Shown piece by piece: positions 47,001-56,173 of a stretch of DNA of 64,000 nt. The notes under the pieces were generated by a model, which ran no database searches, was not told where the DNA came from, and saw nothing but the letters and a program-made list of their open reading frames with translations. How positions within the stretch are numbered: position 1 is the stretch's first letter; each line of letters begins with the position of its first letter. This DNA comes from Arenicola marina (lineage: Eukaryota > Annelida > Polychaeta > Arenicolidae). Where the stretch lies: assembly GCA_964019135.1 (NCBI GenBank), contig OZ025257.1, forward strand, positions 25,776,352 through 25,840,351. The letters are read 5' to 3'. The position numbers were made by a program, and so were the translations under genes.

Positions 47001-50000
47001 GAATGGTCGAGGCATTCAAAGGCTCCGTTGCACAGCCACTTGTGAGGAATACAGTGGCCGTTTTTACATTGCCACTCTGCATTCTGACATTGGGGCATCG
47101 CCCTTGGACCTGGCCGTACAACATACATGGGTTAACCACAATCTATTAATGGTGTATGCATAAAGGCGATAGTTTTGTGACAAAAAACACACAAAAAACG
47201 GTACTACATAGAGTACCGGTAGCGGTACATCAAAATAGTCATAAACCTGTGACATAAAGATTTTACTGCAAAAGGATCATAAACCTGTGACAAAGATTTT
47301 ACAACACGAAAGAAGAGTAGAAATCAGATGATTTTATGGTATTTTAGGATTTTCTTCGGGGTACATGAAGAGTAAACTGTATCAAGAAATCTCCAAGGAC
47401 AATGACATGGACGATGCATGCCCCATAGGCCGGTACCAGGGCATGTAAACCTGTTCATTGGTATCTCAGCCAGATTGCCAACTGATACTAGGCAGGCTCC
47501 CTCAAACAGGTCACACGTCAGTGACCTAGACCTAGTGCTACATTAAGCTCATTGACCTCTGATATAAACCTATTGCCACATAAAGCTCAGTGGCATAAAC
47601 CTATTGCCACATGAAGCTCAGTGACATAAACCTATTGCTCCATAAACCTATTGCCACATAAAGCTCAGTAACATAAACCTATTGCCACATAAAGCTCAGT
47701 GACATAAACCTATTGCCCCACAAAGCTCAGTGACATAAACCTATTGCTCCATAAAGCTCAGTGACATAAACCTATTGCCATATAAAGCTCAGTTACATAA
47801 ACCTATTGCCACATAAAGCTCAGTGACATAAACCCATTGCTCCATAAACCTATTGTCACATAAAGCTCAGTGACATAAACCTATTGCCACATAAACCTTA
47901 GTGACATAAACCTATTGCCACATAAAGCTCAGTGACATAAACCTATTGCCATATAAAGCTCAGTGACATAAACCTATTGCCACATAAAGCTCAGTGACAT
48001 AAACCTATTGCCACATAAAGCTCAGTGACAATAAACCCATTGCTCCATAAACCTATTGCCACATAAAGCTCAGTGACATAAACCTATCGCCACATAAAGC
48101 TCAGTGACATAAACCTATTGCTCCATTAAGTTCAGTGACATAAACCTATTGCCACATAAAGCTCAGTGACATAAACCTATTGCCACATAAAGCTCAGTGA
48201 TATAAATCTATCCCCACATCAAGTATACTAACATAAACCTATTGCTCTATGAAGCTCATAGACCTGTGATATAAACCTATTGCCACATAAATTTGTGACA
48301 TAAACCTATTGCTCCATAAAGCTCAGTGACATAAACCTATTGCTCCATAAAGCTCAATGACATAGACATATTGCTCCAAAAAGCTCAGTGACATAAACCT
48401 GTTGTTACATAAAGTTCATAAACCTGTGATATAAACCTATTGCCACATACATACCCCTGTAACATTTTATGTCACTATTTTATACAGGTCCTAGGCCAAT
48501 GAGAATAACTATTACTTAGTGGTGTCACCCATCATTAACTAGTACCATATCAGTTACAACTCCCTTGCAAACTAGCAAATCATTCAAGACAACAACAAGG
48601 CAAGAATTCCACAAACCTATGACATAATTAAAGCTGAATCCCCGACCCAGTTCATGTGGCCGGTGGAAGTATGTGATCGAGAGATAATTGCTTGCGGACG
48701 TCAATGCTCTGTTGGAAATGTCGAGGTTTTCTATTTTGCCACAATATGTGTAGTTGGGCTTTGGACCGATTTCGACATAGCTCTCTGCACAGTTAGAGAG
48801 CAGGTTCAAGTCCAAGAAGCTGAAACACAAACCGATGTTGCTGCATTACAGGAAGCACATGCATAGTTACATGGATATCTTATATGGCTAGGTCACCAAT
48901 TTATCTGTACAGAGGATACTTGTAAAGTTATATCTGTTACCACTAGGTCAACAATTTATCTGTACAGAGGATACTTGTAAAGTTATATCCATTCCAACTA
49001 GGTCACCAATTTGTAAATATAGGAGATTCCATGACCATAAAATATGATGATTTCTGCAATCATTTTGTTTCTAAGCATAGTGGTAATAGCTATATACAGG
49101 TACATGCCCCATTTGTCCCCCATTTTATCAGTGTCCCCAATTCCATTGTTATGTCAGCAAATATATTTCATCACAACCCATACATTGATAACTATAAGAA
49201 ATTTTGATGAAATGATTACACTAGCCCATCTATGCAAATGACTCTTCTTTATATTGATAATTTAATCATAGCCAGCCAAAATTTTAGCTAGTCAAAAAAG
49301 GGTTTGTATCATATTGTGAGCACTATGAGCGCTTTTTATAAACCTCCAGACCAAAACAGCACAGGAGTGCCCTCCAAACCGAAAATCAAACTGCCATAAT
49401 TGAAACTGGCTGCCAGATGGTCTCTGGCTAATACCCTGTTGCTGCGATACCAATAGAGTGTGAATAATACCTTATTGTGATTTGGTCCGTTGCGTTGCCC
49501 CTGAAATACCACTTGTGGCAGGCTGGACCCTCTTCAGGCCGGGGGTAGATAGCACTGCTGTTTACTAAGCCATTTGGCTCCGTCAACTCAATGGCATTCG
49601 TCGGGCATACTTGGGTAACACCTATAAGATTAAAGACAATCAAAGGTAATTCCAATTTCATCAAATTTAGAGCTGTTCAAACAGCCATGTTTTGTTTACA
49701 AATTGTTTCTATAAATATACTAGACCTGATCTTCACAGTGTTAACTCTTGTATCTCTATTGTCGCATTTTGTATATTACTATCCAATAATAATTCAAATA
49801 TATATTAGTTCCATAGAAAGTCATTTTAGATATTTCTTAAGGAAAAACTGTGGTAGGAGCGTCTACAATATATATAGCATATATTAGCATATACTTAAAC
49901 GTAATATATGATAAATGGATATATTATATATACAAATAAGGATAAGGAAGTTTATTAAACTTACTCAGATAATATAACAGTTTATCTTCTAGTTCCTTTC

Positions 50001-50351
50001 TTATAATTTTATTATAAAGATTAAATGCTTTAATATAAAATAACTGATATGAACTTCTATGAAAGATATATTATCAATAAAACTTTAATGTTGCAAAGAT
50101 TAAATTGATATAAATCATTACCAAAGTTAGCTATAATGGAGACTTAAAAATAAATATAAATAAATAGAGTCTAAAAGCTAGATTTAATTTATAAATTTTA
50201 ATAACATATATTATTTCAATACGCTTACATCAGGATAAAATATGCAAAACATAAGCTTACCATAAACAACATGCCCTATACAAAAGCTGTGTAACTGAAA
50301 TAACAGCAATATCTGTAAGAGTCCTAGCCTGGATATTGCGCTTGCCAACAT
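40012..50351 (-). CDS. LRP12-like: LRP3/LRP12-like receptor (gene span, 10 coding exons)
   Basis: Coding exons in transcript order: 50351-50261, 49621-49471, 48819-48617, 47109-46978, 45673-45518, 44257-43922, 43362-43243, 42592-42479, 41608-41483 and 41093-40012. Every junction is GT-AG and the phases agree, giving 836 aa. The domain order is signal peptide (1-26), CUB1 (36-148), LDLa1 (154-191), LDLa2 (205-244), CUB2 (245-356), LDLa3-5 (358-476), TM (about 481-503) and a 330-residue cytoplasmic tail. This CUB-2xLDLa-CUB-3xLDLa-TM order is that of the LRP3/LRP10/LRP12 subfamily. The tail has PPRY after RRSA and an acidic DEPLLDL, a DXXLL-type sorting signal like those known to bind GGA adaptors in LRP10. 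The expected role is an endocytic or trafficking receptor. An in-frame TAA upstream of the first ATG supports the start. Which vertebrate paralogue is closest is unresolved. Confidence 0.93.
41483..41608 (-). CDS. LRP12-like: LRP-like coding exon 9 (LDLa5)
   Basis: The acceptor is CTTCTTTCAG|CGCCG and the donor CTCGC|GTGAGT, both phase 1. One complete LDL-receptor class A module with six Cys; the calcium cage [16 protein letters not shown] is intact. Confidence 0.93.
41876..41978 (-). repeat. tRNA-derived SINE head in the LDLa4-LDLa5 intron
   Basis: On the minus strand GATAGCTCAGTGGGTTGGAG is a clear A box and GGTTCGAGCCCC a clear B box. They are separated by a roughly 50-bp insert too long for a functional tRNA. 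The SINE body probably continues towards 41,640, ending near the polypyrimidine tract of LDLa5. It is oriented with the gene. Confidence 0.7.
42479..42592 (-). CDS. LRP12-like: LRP-like coding exon 8 (LDLa4)
   Basis: The acceptor is TTTCCCTGCAG|GTGAC and the donor TGCA|GTGAGT, both phase 1. One LDLa module with an intact calcium cage [16 protein letters not shown]. No junction array is attached to this exon. Confidence 0.93.
42597..43062. other. Intron 7, nothing further recognised
   Basis: AT-rich intron between the LDLa3-derived 30-bp array and the LDLa4 exon. No gene or clear repeat. Confidence 0.6.
43063..43242 (-). repeat. 30-bp array derived from the LDLa3 donor junction
   Basis: About six units alternate between TCGTAAGCACTCGTGCACC and TCTAAAGTACTCGTGCACC types on the minus strand. 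The real junction reads TGTC|GTAAGTACACGTGCACC at 43,243/43,242. Units of the first type keep a usable GTAAG donor. Because 30 is a multiple of 3, the exon frame continues into the array as a Cys-rich 10-residue repeat. Confidence 0.85.
43243..43362 (-). CDS. LRP12-like: LRP-like coding exon 7 (LDLa3)
   Basis: The acceptor is TGCGGCTGCAG|GAGCC and the donor GGCTGTC|GTAAGT, both phase 1. One LDLa module, slightly extended in the last loop ([17 protein letters not shown]). Confidence 0.92.
43363..43921. other. Intron 6 with a small 26-bp repeat
   Basis: Four units around CAAACCAAGTCTATCGTTTC lie at about 43,684-43,812. They show no obvious similarity to the CUB2 donor. The rest is unique AT-rich intron. 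Confidence 0.75.
43922..44257 (-). CDS. LRP12-like: LRP-like coding exon 6 (CUB2)
   Basis: The acceptor is CCGGATCACAG|ACGCC and the donor CAGAAAG|GTGAGC, both phase 1. It encodes a complete CUB fold in one exon: [29 protein letters not shown] and PFNFTFQQK. Only the first Cys pair is present (ACSYHL, VCQW); the second CUB disulfide is missing. CUB1, by contrast, has all four Cys. Confidence 0.92.
44500..45517 (-). repeat. Array of LDLa2 exon-end plus donor copies (about 12)
   Basis: Each unit (70-100 bp, varying with C and CA runs) on the minus strand carries a copy of the last ~47 nt of the LDLa2 exon, encoding [15 protein letters not shown]. The donor TGTG|GTGAGC follows, then a G-rich linker. 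It starts immediately at the real donor of 45,518. Nearly all copies keep GTGAGC and the reading frame, so any could act as a 5' splice site. The proline-rich plus-strand frames here are shadows. Confidence 0.95.
45518..45673 (-). CDS. LRP12-like: LRP-like coding exon 5 (LDLa2)
   Basis: The acceptor is GTTTCTCCCCCCAG|CCGAG and the donor CTGTG|GTGAGC, both phase 1. An LDLa module with six Cys; the cage reads [16 protein letters not shown], with His where Asp is usual. The exon end is the founder of about 12 downstream copies, so the 5'-most donor is assumed to be used. Confidence 0.88.
45690..46395. repeat. 26-bp array next to the LDLa2 acceptor, 80-bp higher order
   Basis: Units GGGTGACCGTCAGGGTGAGA plus GAAACA (plus strand), with 28-bp variants containing GGGCTAGAGAGAAACA. 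They are organised into an 80-bp higher-order repeat seen about four times. On the minus strand the unit (GTTTCTCTCACCCTGACG) resembles the polypyrimidine stretch just before the LDLa2 acceptor. Confidence 0.93.
46430..46977 (-). repeat. 38-bp array derived from the LDLa1 donor junction
   Basis: About 14 units. The minus-strand unit GACCTGTTCACACGGCAG|GTATCATTGTGG copies the real exon-intron border GACCTGTACACAAG|GTAGGTATCATT at 46,978/46,977. The copied donors read CAG|GTATCA. The array begins at the authentic donor and ends about 35 bp before the acceptor-proximal array, so this intron also has almost no unique DNA. Confidence 0.93.
46978..47109 (-). CDS. LRP12-like: LRP-like coding exon 4 (LDLa1)
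   Basis: The acceptor is TACGGCCAG|GTCCAAG and the donor ACAAG|GTAGGT, both phase 1. An LDLa module from [15 protein letters not shown] to [10 protein letters not shown] with six Cys; the first cage residues are Asn and Glu rather than Asp. Confidence 0.92.
47110..47540. other. Intron 3, 3' part
   Basis: Unique sequence with two stray copies of CATAAACCTGTGACA near 47,240 and 47,278, related to the adjacent 31-bp array. No gene is seen. Confidence 0.6.
47540..48450 (-). repeat. 31-bp array related to the CUB1 exon-3 donor
   Basis: About 29 units of CATAAACCTATTGCCACATA plus AAGCTCAGTGA (plus strand). On the minus strand the unit contains GGCAATAG|GTTTATG, close to the authentic junction GTCATAG|GTTTGTG at 48,617/48,616. 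Unlike the other junction arrays, a partly degenerate spacer of about 165 bp lies between the exon and the array. Confidence 0.8.
48617..48819 (-). CDS. LRP12-like: LRP-like coding exon 3 (CUB1, second half)
   Basis: The acceptor is TTGTGTTTCAG|CTTCTTGG (phase 2) and the donor GTCATAG|GTTTGT (phase 1), a weak donor. It encodes the rest of the CUB fold, [18 protein letters not shown] to FSFNYVIG, with the third and fourth Cys (NCAES, YCGK). Confidence 0.9.
48820..49470. other. Intron 2 with a 55-bp duplication
   Basis: A 55-bp segment starting CTAGGTCACCAATTTATCTG is repeated 2.3 times at 48,888-49,013, starting about 70 bp upstream of the exon 3 acceptor. The rest is AT-rich intron. Confidence 0.8.
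49471..49621 (-). CDS. LRP12-like: LRP-like coding exon 2 (CUB1, first half)
   Basis: The acceptor is AATCTTATAG|GTGTTACC (phase 1) and the donor ATAAG|GTATTA (phase 2). It encodes [20 protein letters not shown] to [16 protein letters not shown], the first two strands and first Cys pair of CUB1. Confidence 0.91.
49622..50260. other. Intron 1, AT-rich, nothing recognised
   Basis: Very AT-rich sequence with no array, gene or RNA feature that I can support. Confidence 0.6.
50261..50351 (-). CDS. LRP12-like: LRP-like coding exon 1 (signal peptide)
   Basis: The ATG at 50,351 opens [20 protein letters not shown], a hydrophobic signal peptide, ending TTTATG|GTAAGC in phase 1, which fits exon 2 exactly. 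An in-frame TAA 27 nt upstream with no intervening Met supports this start. Too short for most ORF calling; found by phase matching and the donor. Confidence 0.85.
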
Positions 50352-53300
50352 GCTGCAATTTTCTAGCAATGTATCTTAGTCACATATCAATAAGTCTTGG
50401 ACCATAATGCTGCTGTGAATCACAGTGTCTTGCATCTTTTTTCATCAACCAATCAGCTGTCGATTGGGAAATCTCCAAAGGAAAATAGTTATCTTTATTC
50501 AGCCTAGCCTTGTTTTAAGTTGTTTAGGCATAGAATTGCATGACCTGATCAACAAGTGCTCGCACAAGGCAAAATGTAGCAGCCACAGAGTAGTTTGACT
50601 GTAATCTAGCCGCGTTTTAGCTTAATGGATCGTCGGGACAGTTATTGTCATGTGATCCCGTGTTCGGTGACTCTTGTGCCACTTGGATCCCGTTGTATCA
50701 GCTATCCCTCATCCTCCAAACAGATGATTTAGAAGGTAAATACTCCTACTTCCGGGACTTCCGGAAAACTTTCCGTGAGGTCAGCAGTCAACGACTTTGT
50801 TCGATAGATGGCAGCACTTTTCGGAGCCCAACACCTAGATTGACGCAGGGTACGTTATGATTTTACGTAGCTTTTTGTGCGCTTTTGTGCGATTGGACGT
50901 GAAAGATAAAACGGAATATAGATCTATGGTAACGTTGGCCAAAACGAATGTTATTATTCATAAAGAGAGTACTATTGCTTCTCTTGAGCAACGGACAATT
51001 TTCTTTAAATAACGTAAGGAAAAGTGGTAAATGAGGGAGAGCAGCGTTGTTATCCATACGAACGCAAATGTGTAAAATAAAACTCCCCAACCCCCTCCGC
51101 AGAGCCGCGGATAACACTCAGTCAAACCCGAAAGAGCGCGTGACTTAGCGCGGTCCCCTGGCAAACACTGGTCAAGAGGCGGGAAACTGAGTGCCCACTT
51201 GAACAGGCTTAACAAGGGTATGGTGTCTTGTGGGTAACGAATGAGGTATGAACTGCATGCCGGCTACATTGCAAATTATCCCCATCACAAAACAATTCTC
51301 TATCGGCATATGGGCCATGGGCCGTCCAGACTGACAGTGTTGACGGTGTAACATAATAACTTGACTGGTTTCTTTATTACTGCCATATGGCCATGTAGGG
51401 TGCTTGACGCGAAAATTTACGCTTTCTGTTCACCGGCCATGCAGCCCTCTTTTTCCGAAGAGCATGTAAAATGTGGCACATGGGATCATTCCAGGAGTGA
51501 TTTAGTGATGGTAGAGGTTGGTTAACTTTTTAGAGTCGAATCATGCACGCCAGGACCGCATTGGGTGTCCCTTGATGCCTGAGAAAGCGGACATAGATCT
51601 ATGTGATAAAAGAGATACCCCTACAGAGCGGACATTTTTTATTAAAAAAGTTATCCCAATAGAGAGAACAACTGGGATGAAAATGATAGAGTTTAACATA
51701 GTCTATAGAGTATTTAATTTTTTTGTAAAAATTCCGATCGGATTTTTGAGGTGAAAAGTGTGTGTGTGGGGGGGGGGGGGGGGGGAGGGGGTCCGCGGAA
51801 CCCTCTCAAACACCGTTATTCCCAAAATCGACATTTCAGAACACGCTTAGAGTAGTTCTTTGTCTAAATGAGGTAAAGGCATCATAATTCACTGCGTGAC
51901 CATAGCAACGTAAATACACCTTGACTCCCGCCTTGCCTACAGCTAGCTATGACGTAACATGGAACGTATATAGTATATGCATGTTACCATGATCACGAAG
52001 TCACTTCGATCATTACATGTATCCTTTCCATTCTAAAAGTTCTAAAGGACAGGTCCCCAAGGAGAAGTCATGCCGGGGTGCATGCATCATGTATCTCGGT
52101 AAATGACCGGTAGGCCATTTTGTTATCCGTAGATCTAACTTATGACTTTTTTACAAGGATTATAGCATCTCTCCATTACAATGCATACGATGCAAGATGA
52201 ACTGCGCCTGTGAAACCTAATTCATAGAAATGGCCTGACGTCACGGAGCCTCGTTATCGCGCAGGTAAAAACATTGCCACGTGGTTATAAATCTGCATAC
52301 AAATCGATGGGAGGTGGGAGGGGAGGGGAGAGGTATTGGGTATGGGGTAGGAGGTTTGCCTCTCTTAATTTAAATTGTATATATCCGCCCCTGATAAAGC
52401 TATACCCATATAGCATTTATTGTCATTTATTTGAAAGCATATATACGTCTACTGAATTCATGGGATTAAGATTAAGATCAATGCTAGACTCCATGGAGCA
52501 ACTGAACCATGCAACATGCACCCCCATAGATCTAGGCGCCAAATAATATGCTTAACTTCAGCGGGAAATTCCTATAGTGTCTTAGAAAAGATATCCAATA
52601 GCATTGTAAGGCACATATAATAATATGTCTATCTTATGATTTATAGTTTAATTGTGTTTTGACAAGCAAGATAAAACCCCGTAATCAATGAACTATTGCA
52701 CTTGAGAAAGCTACGTAAGTCAGTAAAAGCAAAATTCACAATTCCCGTTCAGACCGTTTTTTGCTAATATTTTCGTTACCAGCTGCATATACCATATTTA
52801 TGGCAACAGTTGTTTCATCTTTTTTATGCAATAATAGCCACTATTGTCCCATCAATGCAAATTCACCTCATATGGAAGCGAGATGCGCCCCGCGGGTAGG
52901 CCTAGCGCAATTCCAAAGATGCGGCCTTCCCTCCGAATCAAATATCGGTTGGATTGGAATATTTCGGTTTATAGTATTTCTATGGCGATGTGACTGTTTT
53001 GCCAGTTGACGGAGAACCGAGCAGTTCGAAGTGGTTTTATATGATGAATTAGTGGTAATTCCTTCATGTAGTAGCACCTATGTTATTATTTTTGCTTATC
53101 ATTTGGTAAGTTGTACGCTTTGGTAGTTGAAGTGATGGGTGTCAGGTCACGGACCTTGACAATGAGTGTAGCTAAAGTTGACTTGTGTCACCTGGTCACA
53201 CACAGTTTGAGTTTGTGTACAGCAGTACATACAGTTGTTCCGCGCAAAGTTGGATTCTGCGCTGATTCGGAATTGGCGCAGCGCATTTTCGGAATTCCCA

Positions 53301-53581
53301 TTCAGCGCAACCGGCGACTGCGCGATCCCGGGATATTTAAAAAATATCCACCAACCCAACAGTCAGTTGACCTGGAAGACTAGAAACAGTCAGCATATAT
53401 TTAGCCACTCTCTTTACCTGTTTACTGCTACGGTCCCAACCATTACTGATTGGACCATCCAACCATGTTATACTGAAGACCACAAAAACATTGGTTGGCG
53501 GGAAAGATTTAATGTGATGCTAAATGTTATTAAAAATGCTGAATAGGTAAATAGGTTTTAATTCGCCAGAAGCAGACATGG
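50352..53581. other. Upstream flank of the LRP-like gene, no gene recognised
   Basis: Should contain the 5' UTR and promoter of the receptor gene, but no core promoter element is convincing. A poly-G tract lies at 51,768-51,786. Several open frames of 60-103 codons lack any recognisable domain. A donor-like GAAG|GTAAAT at about 50,733 on the plus strand leaves open a divergent first exon. Confidence 0.5.
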
Positions 53582-53590
53582 CCTGAATCA

Positions 53591-53889
53591 GGGCCCGGAT
53601 ATTTTGTCTGAAGTAATTACATCGGCGCCGAGGAAAAAATGTAGCGCCGATGTAGCAGGGGGAGGCTTCCACAAAAAATCTGTCACATTATTATCAAAGA
53701 TCCTACCTCAGAGAAACAGAAAATGTTAAGTCCAATGAATTTGGTATCCGAATAAGTGTGTTATGGCGTATAAACCGTTCCTGTTGGCAGCCTCAGCTCA
53801 AATGGCTGCCTCCTCGGCATGCCGTAATCTCGCCAGTTGCGAAGTCTCGCGGACCAAGGGGGGGGGGGGGGGTGGGGGGTGCATATGTG
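53591..53889 (+). repeat. Left terminal inverted repeat of the transposon
   Basis: About 299 bp, matching the reverse complement of 55,874-56,164 with few mismatches apart from length change in the poly-G run near 53,860. Confidence 0.92.
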
Positions 53890-54491
53890 TGCGGTCGCGT
53901 GCAACGGTGGGTGGCTCAGACGGCATGCAGGGGTGTGGGGTAATTTACATCGACGCCGAGGAAAAATGATGCAGGGGTGGGGGGTGCACTTCGAAGTGTT
54001 ACTGGGCATTGGTCCGAGGATCCCCCTGCTACATCGGCACTACATTTTTCCTCGGTGCCGATGTAAATTACTTCAGACAAAATGTGGCTCAGACGGCATG
54101 CAGGGGTGGGGGGTGCACTTCGAAGTCAAGAGGCGGGGGAGAGGGGTGGGGGTGTTACTGGGCATTGGTCCGAGGAACCAAGTAGGACCGAGGAGAGGAG
54201 ACGGGGGAGGCGTTTCGCTACCGTTTCATTTAGAAAGAAGCCATTAAGCGTGGTGTGGGCTGGGGTATCGCGTTGTTAATGAGAATGTGTCGGAGAGCAT
54301 GAACTTGTTATGTCTGAAAAAGCCGTTATGACTGGTGGCTTAAGGTCGATTGGTGTTTATAGTACGAAAGGAATGAGGGCGCGCGGCGAAGTTAATAGAA
54401 ATAAAATAAAAACCTGAGCAAGTGAAAGAACAGACACAAACAACAATGTGTAAGTTAAATGAAGCATTTTATTTTGTTTTATTTTGATTAA

Positions 54492-55289
54492 TCATGAGCA
54501 AACCGAACAAAAGAAATCCCTATCCATCTTAGCTTTCGTCAAGTTAACACACTTTTGAAATAACCACCTATCACATACATTACATTGCACCATGTCGCCA
54601 TAGCATTGCGGCAGATGACAACAGCAATACAATGGCACCCGGCGAGGGGCCGGAGTAGGCACCGGACGAGGGGCTGGAGTAGGCACCGGACGAGGGGCCG
54701 GAGTAGGCAACGTCGGCCACTCGGCTAACGACGACAGCGGTGGAAGAGTGCTGATAGGCCGACACGACCCAACGCAAAGCAGAATGCGGTGAGCAAGGAA
54801 CTCAGCCCCATAAAACGATAGATGTAAGCCATCCCGAGAAAGAAGCCTCCTATCTCCGGACCAAAAATCCGGGTGTTCCATGAAGGAAACGCCATCCAAA
54901 GGCGAGCATAGACTCCTGAGATCCTGATTAGTCTCCATCGCTAAGCGATTAACACGATCCAAAAACCGAAGGGAGTTAGTCGCACCGTCAAACCGATTAT
55001 CCGCCCTAGGCAGAATTCCTGAAAGAATCACCCGAGAGGTCGGGCACAAAGATCGGAGAATTGCAACCAGAGTTGCATAATCATCGAGAGGAGGTTGATC
55101 ACAACGGGGCAAGTCATTTGTCCCAACGTGGACAACCCACACATCCGGGACAGAATCGATCTGCAGATAACGATGCAAGCCGGCGACAGTGATCCCGGAA
55201 AACGACAAAGTCCTCACATGAGAAGGCAAATACTGATGCAGATACTTCACTATAGAATCCCCAATCACGACAACGGACAAAGGAGCCAT
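54492..55289 (-). CDS. SGNH-fold hydrolase with C-terminal PHD-like zinc finger, transposon-borne
   Basis: Intronless ORF of 265 aa. Residues 5-170 carry the SGNH esterase blocks: GDS with nucleophile Ser12 (VVVIGDSIVKYL), Gly32 or 37, GTND with Asn58 (HVGTNDL), and the Asp153/His156 pair in SRDGLHLSFYGAEF. A linker of three PAPRPVPT-type octamers (about 196-218) leads to a Cys-rich finger (222-264) with CCCH, CNVC, QKC and CSVC pairs, like a PHD domain. All catalytic residues are intact. SGNH/esterase and PHD domains are known in ORF1 of some CR1/L2-type LINEs, so the ORF may be retrotransposon-derived or host cargo. It lies between long inverted repeats, consistent with capture by a DNA transposon. 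Its substrate is unknown. Confidence 0.85.
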   Translation of the reverse strand: MAPLSVVVIGDSIVKYLHQYLPSHVRTLSFSGITVAGLHRYLQIDSVPDVWVVHVGTNDLPRCDQPPLDDYATLVAILRSLCPTSRVILSGILPRADNRFDGATNSLRFLDRVNRLAMETNQDLRSLCSPLDGVSFMEHPDFWSGDRRLLSRDGLHLSFYGAEFLAHRILLCVGSCRPISTLPPLSSLAEWPTLPTPAPRPVPTPAPRPVPTPAPRRVPLYCCCHLPQCYGDMVQCNVCDRWLFQKCVNLTKAKMDRDFFCSVCS

Positions 55290-55873
55290 ATCGACAAGTC
55301 AACCAAGAAACGAAAAACCAAGTAAGCGAGAGAGAGATGATTAAAGAAAAAAGGTACAAAATCCTGTAAATAAAAGAAATGATTAAAACAGAAGTATGAA
55401 AAGGGAAAAGCAACAAATCCTTTATACAATGGGAGAGAAATGATTAAGTCACAATCACCAAAAAATGAATACAAGTATAATCCAGTGTTTGTAAGCCTAT
55501 GTCACTTGCAACATCAAAATGGTCGTAATGCCAGAAGCGACATTGGGTGTATGATAATCTTCGTACAAGCCAACCATTTTATACCAAAACATCAAAGCTG
55601 GTGGCTTATGAAGGTTGGAAGCCAGGTCAACACCTATAAACCACATTAACCAACCACATTGACTGTGTGGTTCGTAACCAGTCCGCCTTCAATGACTAAT
55701 TGACTCAAACACCCGAAGTCAAAAATCGGAGAAGGCGGCTATAGTTAATGGGACGAATTCAATTCCACTTGTCCGAGTTTCCCTTTGATGACTACGACGG
55801 CTAATTGCCTACAATTTGAATGCGCCCGGAATGATAAGGGGGGGTCCGGATATGCCGTAATCTCGCCAGTTGC

Positions 55874-56164
55874 ACATATGCACCCCCCCCCCCCCCCTTG
55901 GTCCGCGAGACTTCGCACCTGGCGAGATTACGGCATGCCGAGGAGGCAGCCATTTGAGCTGAGGCTGCCAACAGGAACGGTTTATACGCCATAACACACT
56001 TATTCGGATACCAAATTCATTGGACTTAACATTTTCTGTTTCTCTGAGGTAGGATCTTTGATAATAATGTGACAGATTTTTTGTGGAAGCCTCCCCCTGC
56101 TACGTCGGCGCTACATTTTTTCCTCGGCGCCGATGTAATTACTTCAGACAAAATATTCGGTCCC
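55874..56164 (-). repeat. Right terminal inverted repeat of the transposon
   Basis: Reverse complement of the left terminus at 53,591-53,889. The C-run at 55,883-55,897 corresponds to the poly-G run of the left copy. Confidence 0.92.
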
Positions 56165-56173
56165 CCTGAATCA

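Larger units (their letters stand above)
53591..56164. mobile_element. DNA transposon with long TIRs and 9-bp TSD (MULE-like)
   Basis: Termini GGGCCCGGATATTTTGTCTG (left) and, inverted, GGGACCGAATATTTTGTCTG (right) extend as nearly identical inverted repeats of about 290-300 bp. They are flanked by the perfect 9-bp direct repeat CCTGAATCA at 53,582-53,590 and 56,165-56,173. Within each end is a hairpin, ACATCGGCGC and GCGCCGATGT. A 9-bp TSD with long TIRs is typical of Mutator-like (including Rehavkus-type) elements, but no transposase is present. The single ORF is an SGNH hydrolase with a PHD-like finger. Extra internal copies of the terminal motif (54,017-54,082) suggest rearrangement. It is likely non-autonomous. 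Confidence 0.88.

Noticed and set aside
50645..50860. Possible divergent first exon on the plus strand
   Set aside because: There is one donor-like GTAAAT but no domain, no matching downstream exon and no promoter evidence in the window, so it is not called.
54492..55289. SGNH-PHD ORF as an ordinary host gene
   Set aside because: It is intronless and sits inside a unit bounded by about 290-bp inverted repeats and a 9-bp target-site duplication, so a transposon-borne ORF is more likely.
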